From an uncultured Clostridia bacterium (GTDB lineage: Bacteria; Bacillota; Clostridia; Christensenellales; Borkfalkiaceae): a stretch of DNA of 64,000 nucleotides. The stretch is from assembly GCA_947629575.1 (NCBI GenBank), contig CANREF010000007.1, positions 1 to 64,000 on the forward strand, in the 5' to 3' direction. The position numbers were made by a program, and so were the translations under genes. Positions within the stretch are counted from its first letter, which is position 1. Every line of letters begins with the position of its first letter. Below are positions 1 through 7,997 of this stretch, one piece after another. The notes beneath the pieces are model-generated. The model saw nothing but the letters and a program-made list of their open reading frames with translations. It was not told the origin of the DNA and ran no database searches.

Positions 1-59
1 TCCGTTGTCCCTCCTCTCCCCAAAAAAATACTTCGTCTTTTTTTGGAGACCCCTTTTGC
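1..59 (-). repeat. Structured element next to rnpB, copy 2 (cut by window edge)
   Basis: Read on the minus strand, this is base-for-base the same as the first 59 nt of the element at 153-270, at an offset of 211 bp. It holds the first hairpin, with A7 and T7 arms around a GACGAAGTA loop. The rest lies beyond the left edge, so a longer tandem array is possible. It follows the partial rnpB 3'-end copy at 126-154 and the hairpin at 92-125. Confidence 0.75.
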
Positions 60-91
60 TCGACAGAACCCGTCTTACTTCTTATCTTATT

Positions 92-154
92 ACATAGCCG
101 CCCCGCGAATGCGGGGCGGCTATGTGATCCGACCGGACCTGTAAGCCGGGTTCT
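92..154 (-). repeat. Partial duplicate of the rnpB 3' end plus hairpin
   Basis: Positions 126-154 repeat exactly the last 29 nt of the rnpB gene (335-363), 209 bp away. On the minus strand this copy is followed by a perfect 15-bp-arm hairpin at 92-125. That hairpin differs completely in sequence from the one following the real gene at 301-336 but sits in the same place. This looks like duplication of the gene end together with its downstream hairpin slot, not a second functional RNase P RNA. Confidence 0.8.
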
Positions 155-270
155 TCGTCGGGACAAACTTCGCTTTCAGCCCTTCCCGCTCCGCGAAAAG
201 GGCATCTTCGCTCCGTTGTCCCTCCTCTCCCCAAAAAAATACTTCGTCTTTTTTTGGAGACCCCTTTTGC
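153..270 (-). repeat. Structured element next to rnpB, copy 1 (about 118 nt)
   Basis: Minus-strand order: hairpin 1 (226-259; A7/T7 arms, loop GACGAAGTA), then a 7-bp stem pairing 216-222 with 160-166 and enclosing hairpin 2 (179-203; GCCCTT/AAGGGC arms), then an ending CGACGA. The same architecture and the same loop core occur at 32671-32778 beside tRNA-Pro. It sits between two copies of the rnpB 3' end. It has no convincing protein-coding capacity. I do not recognise it as a known RNA family. Confidence 0.6.
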
Positions 271-300
271 TCGACAGAACCCGTCTTAGTCTTGCTCTTA

Positions 301-336
301 TCACAAAGGCGTCCCCACACGGGGACGCCTTTGTGA
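301..336 (-). terminator. Hairpin at the 3' end of rnpB
   Basis: Perfect 16-bp inverted repeat (TCACAAAGGCGTCCCC, 4-nt loop) directly abutting the RNase P 3' end. There is no T-run after it on the minus strand, so it may act as a processing or stability hairpin rather than a classic intrinsic terminator. Confidence 0.6.
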
Positions 337-725
337 TCCGACCGGACCTGTAAGCCGGGTTCTGTCGAGCGCGGTCATTTATCTACGCCTACCGTCGCCG
401 ATAGGCTCAAGCGTTATTCACGGACTTCCTCGGGCGGGCAACCCTTGTGAAGAAGCCCCAAACTTGCATCGGACGGGGTTTACATGGCACGGGGCGTTAC
501 CGTCCCGTCGGTGAGCTCTTACCTCGCCTTTCCATCCTTACCCGCCGCCGCGGAGATCTCTCCCCGTGGGCGCCCTTTCAAAAGGGATTCGGCGGGCGGT
601 CTATTTCTGTTGCACTTTCCTTAAAGTCACCTTCACCTGACGTTATCAGGCGTCCTGCCCTGCGATGCCCGGACTTTCCTCATCGCGAATTTCTTCGCGC
701 CGCGACCGCGTAGTCCGCTCGGATC
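335..725 (-). ncRNA. rnpB: RNase P RNA, bacterial type A
   Basis: Catalytic RNA of ribonuclease P, which removes 5' leaders from tRNA precursors together with the RnpA protein. The minus strand carries the conserved 5' block GAGGAAAGTCCGGGC just inside the start and the 3' block ACAGAACCCGGCTTA near the end. The ends pair as helix P1 (GATCCGA with TCGGATC), which fixes the gene at 335-725, 391 nt, a normal type A length. A TATAAT box at 732-737 puts the start of transcription at about 725. It is divergent from pyruvate kinase. The downstream side carries unusual partial copies of its own 3' end. Confidence 0.95.
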
Positions 726-731
726 ATGTAC

Positions 732-786
732 ATTATAGCACATTTTTCGGAAAAGTACTTGATTTTTTGCGAAAGTATGATAAAAT
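732..786. promoter_or_regulatory. Divergent promoters for rnpB and pyruvate kinase
   Basis: On the minus strand TATAAT (732-737) lies 7 nt from the RNase P 5' end; its -35 is poor. On the plus strand TTGATT (759-764), 16 bp, TAAAAT (781-786) drives pyruvate kinase, giving a short leader with AGGGGG before the ATG. The two promoters overlap in about 55 bp. Confidence 0.7.
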
Positions 787-815
787 ATTGCCGTAAAAAT
801 TTCAGGGGGCAAAAC

Positions 816-2228
816 ATGAAAAAAACAAAGATCGTCTGTACGCTCGGTCCTGCTTCCGAGACCGAAGAAGTCATATCCGCCATGGCCGACGCGGGCATGA
901 ACGTCGCGCGTATCAATTTCTCGCACGGCACGCATGAAGAACATGCAAAAAAGATCGAAGTCATCAAAAAAGTCCGTGAGGAAAAGGGCATTCCCCTCCC
1001 TATCATGCTCGACACCAAGGGGCCCGAATTTCGCATCAAGACCTTCAAAAACGGGAAGGTCTTCCTCAACGAGGGGGACACGTTTTCCTTCACCGCCGAG
1101 GAGATCGAGGGGGACGAGAAGCGGGTCTCCGTCTCTTACAAAAACATCTGCTCGGAGATGCAGCCGGGAGACAAAATTTTGCTCAATAACGGGCTCATGG
1201 TATTCGAAGTGACCGAAGTAAAAGCGCCCGACGTCATCTGCAAGGTCGTCATCGGCGGCGAACTTTCCAACCGCAAGAGCATGTTCTTCCCCGAGAAGGA
1301 GCTCGACCTCGTATACCTCTCCGAACAAGATAAGTCCGATCTTCTCTTCGGCATCGAGCACGAGGTGGACTTTGTGGCGTGCTCCTTCGTCTCCAAGGCG
1401 CAGGACATTCTCGACGTCAGGAATTTCCTCAAGGAACACGGCAGCAGGGACATCGACCTCATCGCGAAGATCGAAAACCGCGCGGGCGTGAACAACCTCG
1501 ACGAAATTTTGAAGGTCTCGGACGGGATCATGATCGGCCGCGGCGACATGGGGGTGGAGATCCCCTATGAGGAACTGCCCGACATTCAGAAGTCGATCAT
1601 CAGCGCTTGCCGCATCGCGGGGAAGAGATGTATCACGGCGACGGAGATGCTTGAGAGCATGATCCACCAGCCCCGCCCCACCCGTGCCGAAATTTCCGAC
1701 GTTGCGAACGCCGTTTACGACGGTTCGAGCGCCATTATGCTCTCGGGCGAGACGGCCGCGGGCGAATACCCCGTACAGGCGGTCGCCGCCATGGCGCGCA
1801 TCGCCATGCAGGCGGAGCAAAAGATCGACTACATCCACCGCGTGGAGGACGACAAGTATCTCATCCGCAGTCTCTCGGAAGCCCTCTCCCACTCGGCTTG
1901 CCTTCTCGCCCACGACGTGAAGGCGAAGGCGATCGTCGTGTGCACGAGAACGGGCGGAACGGCGAGAATGGTCTCCCGCTTCCGTCCCAATATCGACATC
2001 ATCGGCATGACGACGGACGTCAAGAGCTACCGAAAACTCGCCCTCTCATGGGGAGTGCTCCCCGTTTTGAGCGAGGAATATTTCTCGGTGGACGTTCTGT
2101 TCCACTTCGCAAAGCGCGCGGCAATGGAGAGCGGGCTCGTGAAGAAGGGAGACGTCATCGTCATCACGGGCGGCACGCCCAACGGCAAGAGCGGGAATTC
2201 CTCCCTCATCAATCTCGAAACGGTATAA
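816..2228 (+). CDS. pyk: Pyruvate kinase
   Basis: Transfers phosphate from phosphoenolpyruvate to ADP, the last ATP-forming step of glycolysis. The 470-residue protein starts KKTKIVCTLGPAS, has the barrel sequence GRGDMGVEIP near residue 243 and the active-site signature ITATEMLESM soon after, followed by SGETAAGEYP. It ends after the regulatory C domain and lacks the extra PEP-utiliser domain seen in Bacillus enzymes. The start at 816 is chosen for the AGGGGG site 6 nt upstream and the N-terminus typical of the family; an in-frame ATG at 726 would add 30 unrelated residues. It stands alone, with its own promoter and terminator. The last codons are part of a 21-bp tandem repeat. Confidence 0.97.
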   Translation: MKKTKIVCTLGPASETEEVISAMADAGMNVARINFSHGTHEEHAKKIEVIKKVREEKGIPLPIMLDTKGPEFRIKTFKNGKVFLNEGDTFSFTAEEIEGDEKRVSVSYKNICSEMQPGDKILLNNGLMVFEVTEVKAPDVICKVVIGGELSNRKSMFFPEKELDLVYLSEQDKSDLLFGIEHEVDFVACSFVSKAQDILDVRNFLKEHGSRDIDLIAKIENRAGVNNLDEILKVSDGIMIGRGDMGVEIPYEELPDIQKSIISACRIAGKRCITATEMLESMIHQPRPTRAEISDVANAVYDGSSAIMLSGETAAGEYPVQAVAAMARIAMQAEQKIDYIHRVEDDKYLIRSLSEALSHSACLLAHDVKAKAIVVCTRTGGTARMVSRFRPNIDIIGMTTDVKSYRKLALSWGVLPVLSEEYFSVDVLFHFAKRAAMESGLVKKGDVIVITGGTPNGKSGNSSLINLETV

Positions 2229-2295
2229 CGATTTATATATACGGTATAACGATTTATATGTGGAAAGCCCTCCCGCACGGGAGGGCTTTCTTATT
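2220..2295 (+). terminator. Tandem 21-bp repeat and terminator after pyk
   Basis: ACGGTATAACGATTTATAT occurs at 2220-2238 and again at 2241-2259; the first copy includes the stop codon of pyk. It is followed by an intrinsic terminator with arms 2264-2274 and 2279-2289 (AAAGCCCTCCC) and a T-rich tail. Confidence 0.85.
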
Positions 2296-2300
2296 TTCTC

Positions 2301-2658
2301 GCGAAAAATCTTGCTACGCAATCTTTTCCGCGAGGAAAAATGCTTTTCTATCAATGCAATCGGCTCTCAAAATCGCTTTGTAAAAACAAAAAGCGCGAAG
2401 TATCGCGCAAATGTTGTCCCGCAGCGAAGAAGCGTGGTTCTTCTCGCGGAAGTGATTTTGTCATTTCGAGCCGCGCGGAACGCGTGTGTCGAGAAATCTC
2501 ATCCTTATTTTTTGCGAAAAATCTTGCTACGCAATCTTTTCCGCGAGGAAAAATGCTTTTCTATCAATGTAGTCGGCTCTCAAAATCGCTTTGTAAAAAC
2601 AAAAAGCGCGAAGTATCGCGCGAATGTTGTCCCGCAGCGAAGAAGCGTGGTTCTTCTC
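2301..2658. repeat. Two direct copies of a dispersed intergenic repeat
   Basis: A segment of about 146 bp at 2301-2446 recurs at 2514-2658 (213-bp period) with few changes. Each begins with a hairpin (TCGCGGAAAAG against its complement around TTGCTACGCAA) that also appears at 57525-57567 and 60050-60090, and each ends in GAAGAAGCGTGGTTCTTCTC, also present inverted at 52155-52180. The 68 bp between copies resembles the common TCATTTCGAGC...GAGAAATCTC intergenic palindrome. No gene is seen in 2229-2669. Confidence 0.8.
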
Positions 2659-2669
2659 AAACGGGGAGG

Positions 2670-4385
2670 TCACCACCTGCCGCCGGGGCCGCCGCCCGGG
2701 AAGCCGGGGCGCGTACCGGGGCCGCCCGGCTGCGTGGAAGAGCCCACCAAAGTGATGACCCCCGTCACCGTAAAATCGACAAGTTTCGTCTCCCCGCCGT
2801 AGATCGAATAGCTCTTTCCCGTTTCGAGTTCGGGACAGGAGAGAATGACCGATTGACATGCCTTTGCACACTCATAGGAGAAGATCTCGCCGCCTTCCCC
2901 CGTGAGCGCGAGATAAGTGCCCGCCGCGACCGCGCTTTGCTGCGCAAAGGAAACGACGTTCTGCGCCGAATTGTTCGCGGGCGTCTCGACCATGCCGAGC
3001 GCCCCCACCGCAAACAGGTAACCGCCGTTCACCAAAATGCCGCCGTCCGAATCGAGCGCGCAGTTGTCTCCGCGGGTAGAGCCCGAGACGAACGTCCTGC
3101 CGCCCGAAAAGAGCATCGTGCCGTTGCTGTCGACGCCGTCTCCCTCGGCGTTCACATAGATCTCTCCGCCGCTGATGATGAGGTGGCAGTTGGAATTGGG
3201 ACGGCCGGGCACGGATTGAGTTCCGTCGGCGGCGTTGATCCCGTCGTCCACGGCGTTCACCGTCATCTTTCCGCCCGAGATCTCCACTTTCGCGCCCTCG
3301 ACCCCCTCATAGCTCCTGCGCACGGTGAGTTCTCCGCCCCGATAGGCGAGCAGTTCTTCGCAGTGAAGGGCGTCGTCGCCCGCCGTAATATCGAGAGTGC
3401 CGCCGAGCACGTACAGATCTCCGTCCGAATGGATGCCGTCGTCGTTGGCGTTCACCGTGACCGTTCCGCTCTCGATCGCGATGAGATAGTCTTTTACCGT
3501 AAGCTCGGTATCGTCTGCTCCCCAATCGAGCGCTCCCGCCTTGATGCCCTTCCCGTCGCCGCTGTCGGAAGAAACCTCGGTGATGGTCGAAGGCGCGCCG
3601 CCGTTGGTGGTGATGTTGACGTCGCTTTCCCCCTTGATATAGACATAGCTGTCCGCCTGAATGCCGTCGTCCTTGACGGTCGCTTTGAGCGTTGCGCCGT
3701 AGAGCACGACAAAGCCCGTCTCATAGGTGAACGCTGGAGCTTCGGTGAGATCGTCATATGCCGAGATCTCGGCGTGCAGCCCGTCGCTTTGGGCGGTGAT
3801 ATCCAAACTCGCCCCTTGTACGGTGATCGAATCCGCCTTGATCGCATTCTTTTGGGAAATGATCTTCAGACTTCCCTCCCCGTTGATGACAAGCGCGCCC
3901 GCCACGTCGACCGCGTTCTTGTTGTCCGTCTCCTCCGTGTTCTCGAGGGTATTCTCACCCACGAGGGTGAGGGCGAGCGGATAGTCGCTCTCGATGACCT
4001 TTTTGTCGTTGGTAAGAATGGCGTTTTCGAGAATGAGCCGCACGCCCTCCGCCTTCACGGAGATCTTGCCCGCAAAGCTGCCGCTCACCTTATATTCCCC
4101 CGCGGCGGTGATCTTGCCGCCTTCGGGAAGGCTCTCCCCTTCCGTGCCGCTCCCGGCGGTCTCGCCGCCGCCCGTCACTTCCTCGGGAAGTTCTCCCGCG
4201 TCCGCGTCGGGGAGCGTCTCCACCGTTCCCCCGCCGCCGAGCACGTCGCCCGGGTTTATAAAACCGCCCGACTGCGTTCCGCCTCCCGTTCCGTTTCCCG
4301 TTCCGCCCCGGGTCGCGGGAGCACCGCATGCCGACAGGAGCGCGAGCGCGGCGATCCCCGCAAGAAGGGCAAATTGCTTTTTCAT
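2670..4385 (-). CDS. Carbohydrate-binding beta-helix lipoprotein (Cthe_2159 type)
   Basis: A 571-residue exported protein. A signal peptide with the lipobox LLSAC (lipidated Cys about residue 20) is followed by a Gly/Thr-rich linker to about residue 85, then a long run of short beta-strand repeats such as ITVQGASLDITAQSDGLHAE and GIHSDGDLYVLGGTLDITAG. The repeats match the right-handed beta-helix family founded on Cthe_2159 of Clostridium thermocellum, known to bind acidic plant polysaccharide. The C-terminus is Gly/Pro-rich. The inferred role is cell-surface attachment to polysaccharide, not hydrolysis. Upstream lie GGAGGT and a candidate promoter (TTGAAT, 16 bp, TACAAT). It is divergent from the two-component system at 4555. 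Confidence 0.85.
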   Translation of the reverse strand: MKKQFALLAGIAALALLSACGAPATRGGTGNGTGGGTQSGGFINPGDVLGGGGTVETLPDADAGELPEEVTGGGETAGSGTEGESLPEGGKITAAGEYKVSGSFAGKISVKAEGVRLILENAILTNDKKVIESDYPLALTLVGENTLENTEETDNKNAVDVAGALVINGEGSLKIISQKNAIKADSITVQGASLDITAQSDGLHAEISAYDDLTEAPAFTYETGFVVLYGATLKATVKDDGIQADSYVYIKGESDVNITTNGGAPSTITEVSSDSGDGKGIKAGALDWGADDTELTVKDYLIAIESGTVTVNANDDGIHSDGDLYVLGGTLDITAGDDALHCEELLAYRGGELTVRRSYEGVEGAKVEISGGKMTVNAVDDGINAADGTQSVPGRPNSNCHLIISGGEIYVNAEGDGVDSNGTMLFSGGRTFVSGSTRGDNCALDSDGGILVNGGYLFAVGALGMVETPANNSAQNVVSFAQQSAVAAGTYLALTGEGGEIFSYECAKACQSVILSCPELETGKSYSIYGGETKLVDFTVTGVITLVGSSTQPGGPGTRPGFPGGGPGGRW

Positions 4386-4517
4386 AACCGACCTCCGATC
4401 TTCTTTTCTTCCATTGTAAAACTTTTTTCGGAAAATTCAAGCAAAAAATAAACAAGTTGAACAGATTTTTTCAAACTTTCACCTGTTTTTCGCAAAGAGC
4501 CCTTTCAAAAAAACCGC

Positions 4518-4546
4518 TTGCCAAATCCATATAAACGTGCTATAAT
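4518..4546 (+). promoter_or_regulatory. Promoter of the two-component operon (leaderless)
   Basis: TTGCCA (4518-4523), 17 bp, TATAAT (4541-4546). Only 8 nt separate the -10 box from the ATG at 4555, so transcription should start at or within two bases of the start codon. No ribosome site is present. Confidence 0.7.
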
Positions 4547-4554
4547 TTCCACAG

Positions 4555-5796
4555 ATGAAAAAGTTTTCCTTCCTTCCCAATGAACAGAACCTCGGAGAAT
4601 TGATCCGCCTCGGAAAAATTCTCGTTTTCTGTCTGCTCATTGTGGTGGAGATCATCGTAGCGGCGAACAACCACGGGAGAGTGGTCGGGATCAACGCGCT
4701 TTGGGTCATCATCCCCACCGAAGTCGCGCTCGCCGCCGAAAACGCGGTGAAGATGTGGGGGCTCAAAACCTTTAAGAGCAAGATCGCCTGTTATGTGATC
4801 GATGTGCTGCTCCTGCTCGTGCTCACCTATTTCACGAACGGCGCGCTCATCTCCACACTCTACATCATCATCCTCACCGAATTTTATTTCAGCCAAAAGG
4901 ATATGCGCGGGAGCATCGCGATGGGCGTCTCGAGCGTGGTGCTCTTCCTCGTGGTGTTCGCCGTGAGCAGTGCGCTGAAGGGACAGATCGAGGACGTAGC
5001 CGCCCTCGTCGCGGGCGCTTTCAACGACCTCATCATCCTCACCCTTCACTTCCTCATCGTCAATTTCACCCTTCAGATCTATCGCAAAAACATCGAGATC
5101 GCAAAGACGGTGGACGAGCTCAACGAGGCGAACGAAAAACTTGTCCGCGCAAACGCCGAACTGCGCGCCATCACCGCGCTCGAAGAGCGCCAGCGCATCG
5201 CCAAGGACATTCACGACACGGCGGGGCATTCTATTACGACCGTCATCATGCAGACGGAGGCGGCAAAGCTCGTGATCGACAGCGATCCCGCAGAGGCAAA
5301 GCGCAAACTCTCCGCCGCAAATCTTCAGGCAAAGCACGCCCTCGAGGAACTGCGGGAGAGCGTCCACCTCCTCTCGGGGGTGGAAAAACGCCCCACCCTC
5401 AAGGACGCGCTTTTGAATATCGTACACGAATCCACGGACGGGACGGACATCACCATCCGCAGCGAGATCGAAGATATCGACCTGTGTGACGCAAAGAGCC
5501 GCTTTCTGTGCAATTCCCTCAAGGAAGGGATCTCCAACGGCCTTCGGCACGGCGGGGCGACCGCCTTTTGGTTCGAGTGCAAACAGGAGGGAGAAAACCT
5601 CGCCTTTCTGCTCTCGGACAACGGCAGGGGGATGAAACTCTCCTCCTTCCGCGAAGGGTTCGGCTTGAAGGGGATGCAGAAGCGCGCCGAGACCCTCGGC
5701 GGGAGCGTGTGGTTCGACACAGAGCCGGACGAAGGATTTGAGATCCACATCAGCCTGCCGCTCGACGGCAGTCATAAACAGGAGGAAGGAATATGA
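4555..5796 (+). CDS. Sensor histidine kinase (NarL/DesK class)
   Basis: Membrane sensor that autophosphorylates and passes phosphate to the regulator encoded immediately downstream. The 413-residue protein has about six hydrophobic segments in residues 20-175, a coiled-coil linker (180-208), a HisKA_3 dimerisation helix with the phospho-acceptor His220 in ERQRIAKDIHDTAGHS, and an HATPase domain with N-box EGISNGLRHG (324-333), G1 DNGRG (355-359) and G2 GFGLKG (368-373). There is no large extracellular domain, so the signal is probably membrane-borne or intramembrane. Its stop overlaps the next start (ATGA), indicating translational coupling. No ribosome site: the -10 box ends 9 nt before the ATG. 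Confidence 0.93.
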   Translation: MKKFSFLPNEQNLGELIRLGKILVFCLLIVVEIIVAANNHGRVVGINALWVIIPTEVALAAENAVKMWGLKTFKSKIACYVIDVLLLLVLTYFTNGALISTLYIIILTEFYFSQKDMRGSIAMGVSSVVLFLVVFAVSSALKGQIEDVAALVAGAFNDLIILTLHFLIVNFTLQIYRKNIEIAKTVDELNEANEKLVRANAELRAITALEERQRIAKDIHDTAGHSITTVIMQTEAAKLVIDSDPAEAKRKLSAANLQAKHALEELRESVHLLSGVEKRPTLKDALLNIVHESTDGTDITIRSEIEDIDLCDAKSRFLCNSLKEGISNGLRHGGATAFWFECKQEGENLAFLLSDNGRGMKLSSFREGFGLKGMQKRAETLGGSVWFDTEPDEGFEIHISLPLDGSHKQEEGI

Positions 5797-6437
5797 TCAA
5801 AGTTTTGCTCGCAGACGATCAGGCGATCCTTGCGGACGGCGTGAAGAGCGTGCTCGAGACCTGTGAGGAGATCAAAGTGGCGGGGATCGCCCGTGACGGA
5901 TTCGAGGCGGTCAGGCTCACCGACGAGCTCCTGCCCGACGTCGTTCTCATGGACATCCGCATGCCCAACATGAACGGCGTCATCGCAACGCGGGAGATAA
6001 AGCGCGCCCATCCCGAAGTCAAAGTGCTCGTGCTCACCACCTTCGACGACAGCGACTATATCTTAAACGCCATAAACAACGGCGCGAGCGGGTATCTTCT
6101 CAAGGATACGAGCTCCTCCGCCCTCATCGACGCCATAAAAAACGCCTATGAAGGGGACACCATCCTTCCCGCCAAGATCGCCCGCCGCATTGCGGACGCG
6201 GCGCGGCTCGTCTCCAACGACCGCGAGATCAAGCTCAAGCGCGCCTACTCCTTCTCGGACAGGGAGGTGGAGATCGCGCTCATGCTCTGCGAAGGTTTTA
6301 CGAACAAACAGATCGCCTCCGCTCTCAAACTCACGGACGGAACTTCCCGTAACTATATCTCCGCCATCTACGAAAAGACGGGCAGCGACAACCGCGCCGC
6401 CGCCGTCGAAAAGATGAAGGCGCTCCTGCAGAGCTGA
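5793..6437 (+). CDS. LuxR/NarL-family response regulator
   Basis: The 214-residue partner of the kinase at 4555. The receiver domain (1-120) has the acidic pocket DD (8-9), phospho-acceptor Asp54 in VVLMDIRMP, Thr82/83 and Lys104 in GYLLKDTSS. The helix-turn-helix region near 150-205 reads SDREVEIALMLCEGFTNKQI, as in GerE-type DNA-binding domains, with ...SRNYISAIYEKTG as the recognition segment. The start overlaps the kinase stop by 4 nt. It likely controls a membrane or stress regulon; no neighbouring target is obvious. A weak GC-rich hairpin with a T-run follows at 6524. Confidence 0.93.
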   Translation: MIKVLLADDQAILADGVKSVLETCEEIKVAGIARDGFEAVRLTDELLPDVVLMDIRMPNMNGVIATREIKRAHPEVKVLVLTTFDDSDYILNAINNGASGYLLKDTSSSALIDAIKNAYEGDTILPAKIARRIADAARLVSNDREIKLKRAYSFSDREVEIALMLCEGFTNKQIASALKLTDGTSRNYISAIYEKTGSDNRAAAVEKMKALLQS

Positions 6438-6523
6438 AAGCCCCTTCCCCCCGCGAGGCGAAAGGGACGCAGATCTTGCCGTCAAAGGAATTTCGAGAAA
6501 TTTGATACGTTAAACTTTATTTT

Positions 6524-6551
6524 GCGTCCTGCGGAAGCGGGGCGCATTTTT
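6524..6551 (+). terminator. Terminator after the two-component operon
   Basis: GCGTCCTGC/GCGGGGCGC imperfect hairpin with a GGAA loop, followed by ATTTTT. It lies between the regulator and the dipeptidase promoter. Confidence 0.55.
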
Positions 6552-6595
6552 CATCCGATTTCGGAAAAATTTCACCTGCCCGAAGGAAGGAAACC

Positions 6596-6624
6596 TTGAC
6601 ATCTTCCGCCGTTTATGGTAAAAT
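6596..6624 (+). promoter_or_regulatory. Promoter of the dipeptidase gene
   Basis: TTGACA (6596-6601), 17 bp, TAAAAT (6619-6624), about 30 nt before the ATG, with AAGGAG in between. Confidence 0.8.
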
Positions 6625-6653
6625 GAAGACATCCCCCACAAGGAGAAGATCTC

Positions 6654-7925
6654 ATGATGAATTACTTTGAAGAGGCGGTCAAGAGCATTTCGGAAAGCGT
6701 TCGCATCGACTCTTCGCTCTCCAAATATTCTTCGAAATTCCCCTTCGGTCAGGGGGCGGCAGACTGTCTTGGACACTTCCTCGCCTTGGCGCAGAAGCTC
6801 GGCTTCCAGACGGCAAATTACGATAATTATATCGGCGAAGTCATCTACGGTGACGGCGCAAAGGAGTTTGCCGTCCTTTGCCACCTCGACGTCGTTCCCG
6901 CGGGGGACGGCTGGACGAAAGACCCCTTCGGCGGCGTCGTGGAGGATGGCTGCATCTGGGGAAGGGGCACCGTGGACGACAAAGGCCCCGCGATCTGCTG
7001 TCTGTATGCGCTCAAGGCGCTCAAGGACAGGGGGTTCGTCCCCTCCCGCAGGATAAAACTCATCGTCGGCTGCAACGAAGAAAACGGTTGGGGCTGTATC
7101 GAACACTATAAGGAAGTCGCCCACATGCCCGAAGAGGGCTTCTCGCCCGACGCCGATTTCCCCGTCATCTATGCCGAAAAGGGCATTTTGCAGCTTCGCC
7201 TGCACTTCCCCCTTCCCCGCGCGCCCTTCCTTCATCTCGAAGGCGGCAAGCAGGGAAATATGGTCTGCGACCGCTGCGAGGCGACGCCCCGTTCCCTCAC
7301 CGTCACCAAGGCGCGGGAACTCGGGCTCACCATTCAGGGGAAGAAGATCGTCTCCCTCGGCAAGAGCGCCCACGGCTCTACGCCCGACCTCGGCAAAAAC
7401 GCCATTCTGCCCGTTCTCCGCTTCTTCGAAAGCAAGAGCGAGGTCATCGGGCGGATCATCGACTGCTTGTTCAACGACGTGTACGGGTTGAAGACCCTCG
7501 CGGATGAGACGGGGCGGCTCACGATGTCTCCGAACGTTATCAAATACCGCAAGGGACAGGTACTGGTCCTCACCGACATCCGCTATCCCGCCACCGTGCC
7601 CGTAGAGACCGTTCTCGATCTTGTGAAAAAGTTCGGCGTAAAATACGAGACGGTGCACTTCCAGCCCCCCCTCTTTCACGACAAGAAGAGCCCGCTCATC
7701 CAAACCCTGCTCACGGCGTTTGAAGAGTGCACGGGCAGGCACGCCTCCCCTATCGCCATCGGCGGAGGGACGTATGCGAGAGCGCTCGAATGCGGCGTCG
7801 GTTTCGGGCCCGAAATGCCCGGGGATACCCCCTGCATCCATATGGCGGACGAGCATATCTCTCTCGACCGCGTAAAGCTCCTGCTCGAGGTCTATGAAAA
7901 GGCGATCGAACGGTTGACGAAATGA
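6654..7925 (+). CDS. M20 family metallo-dipeptidase (PepV-like)
   Basis: Cytoplasmic zinc peptidase expected to cleave dipeptides such as Xaa-His or Ala-containing ones. The 423-residue protein has the di-zinc ligands His77 (LCHLDVVPAG, with Asp79), Asp108/109 (GRGTVDDKGP), the Glu142-Glu143 pair (NEENGWG) and Asp168 (SPDADFPVI, the PepV/Sapep signature), with His in the HMADEHI segment near the C-terminus. A lid domain interrupts the catalytic domain. The length is a little under PepV (about 470). Two ATGs lie in tandem at 6654 and 6657; AAGGAG fits either. It is a single-gene unit with its own promoter and a strong bidirectional terminator. Confidence 0.92.
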   Translation: MMNYFEEAVKSISESVRIDSSLSKYSSKFPFGQGAADCLGHFLALAQKLGFQTANYDNYIGEVIYGDGAKEFAVLCHLDVVPAGDGWTKDPFGGVVEDGCIWGRGTVDDKGPAICCLYALKALKDRGFVPSRRIKLIVGCNEENGWGCIEHYKEVAHMPEEGFSPDADFPVIYAEKGILQLRLHFPLPRAPFLHLEGGKQGNMVCDRCEATPRSLTVTKARELGLTIQGKKIVSLGKSAHGSTPDLGKNAILPVLRFFESKSEVIGRIIDCLFNDVYGLKTLADETGRLTMSPNVIKYRKGQVLVLTDIRYPATVPVETVLDLVKKFGVKYETVHFQPPLFHDKKSPLIQTLLTAFEECTGRHASPIAIGGGTYARALECGVGFGPEMPGDTPCIHMADEHISLDRVKLLLEVYEKAIERLTK

Positions 7926-7951
7926 CCGCTTCCGAATTCAAACCACATTAT

Positions 7952-7990
7952 AAAGCCGCCCTTCCGCAAATGCGGAAGGGCGGCTTTCTT
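7952..7990. terminator. Bidirectional terminator
   Basis: Perfect 17-bp arms AAAGCCGCCCTTCCGCA (7952-7968 and 7971-7987) with an AA loop, between the convergent dipeptidase and the YjdF-like gene. Confidence 0.9.
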
Positions 7991-7997
7991 TCATGCT

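Noticed and set aside
1-300. Second RNase P RNA gene at the left edge
   Set aside because: Only 29 nt of the 3' end is repeated; the conserved core is absent.
633-1913. Long open frame of 426 codons on the minus strand, antisense to pyruvate kinase
   Set aside because: It lacks a ribosome site and its translation is Arg/Val-rich without any fold; it mirrors a well supported gene whose high GC keeps the opposite strand open.
2301-2658. CRISPR array
   Set aside because: Only two long copies with a 213-bp period and no short spacer pattern; no cas genes in the window.
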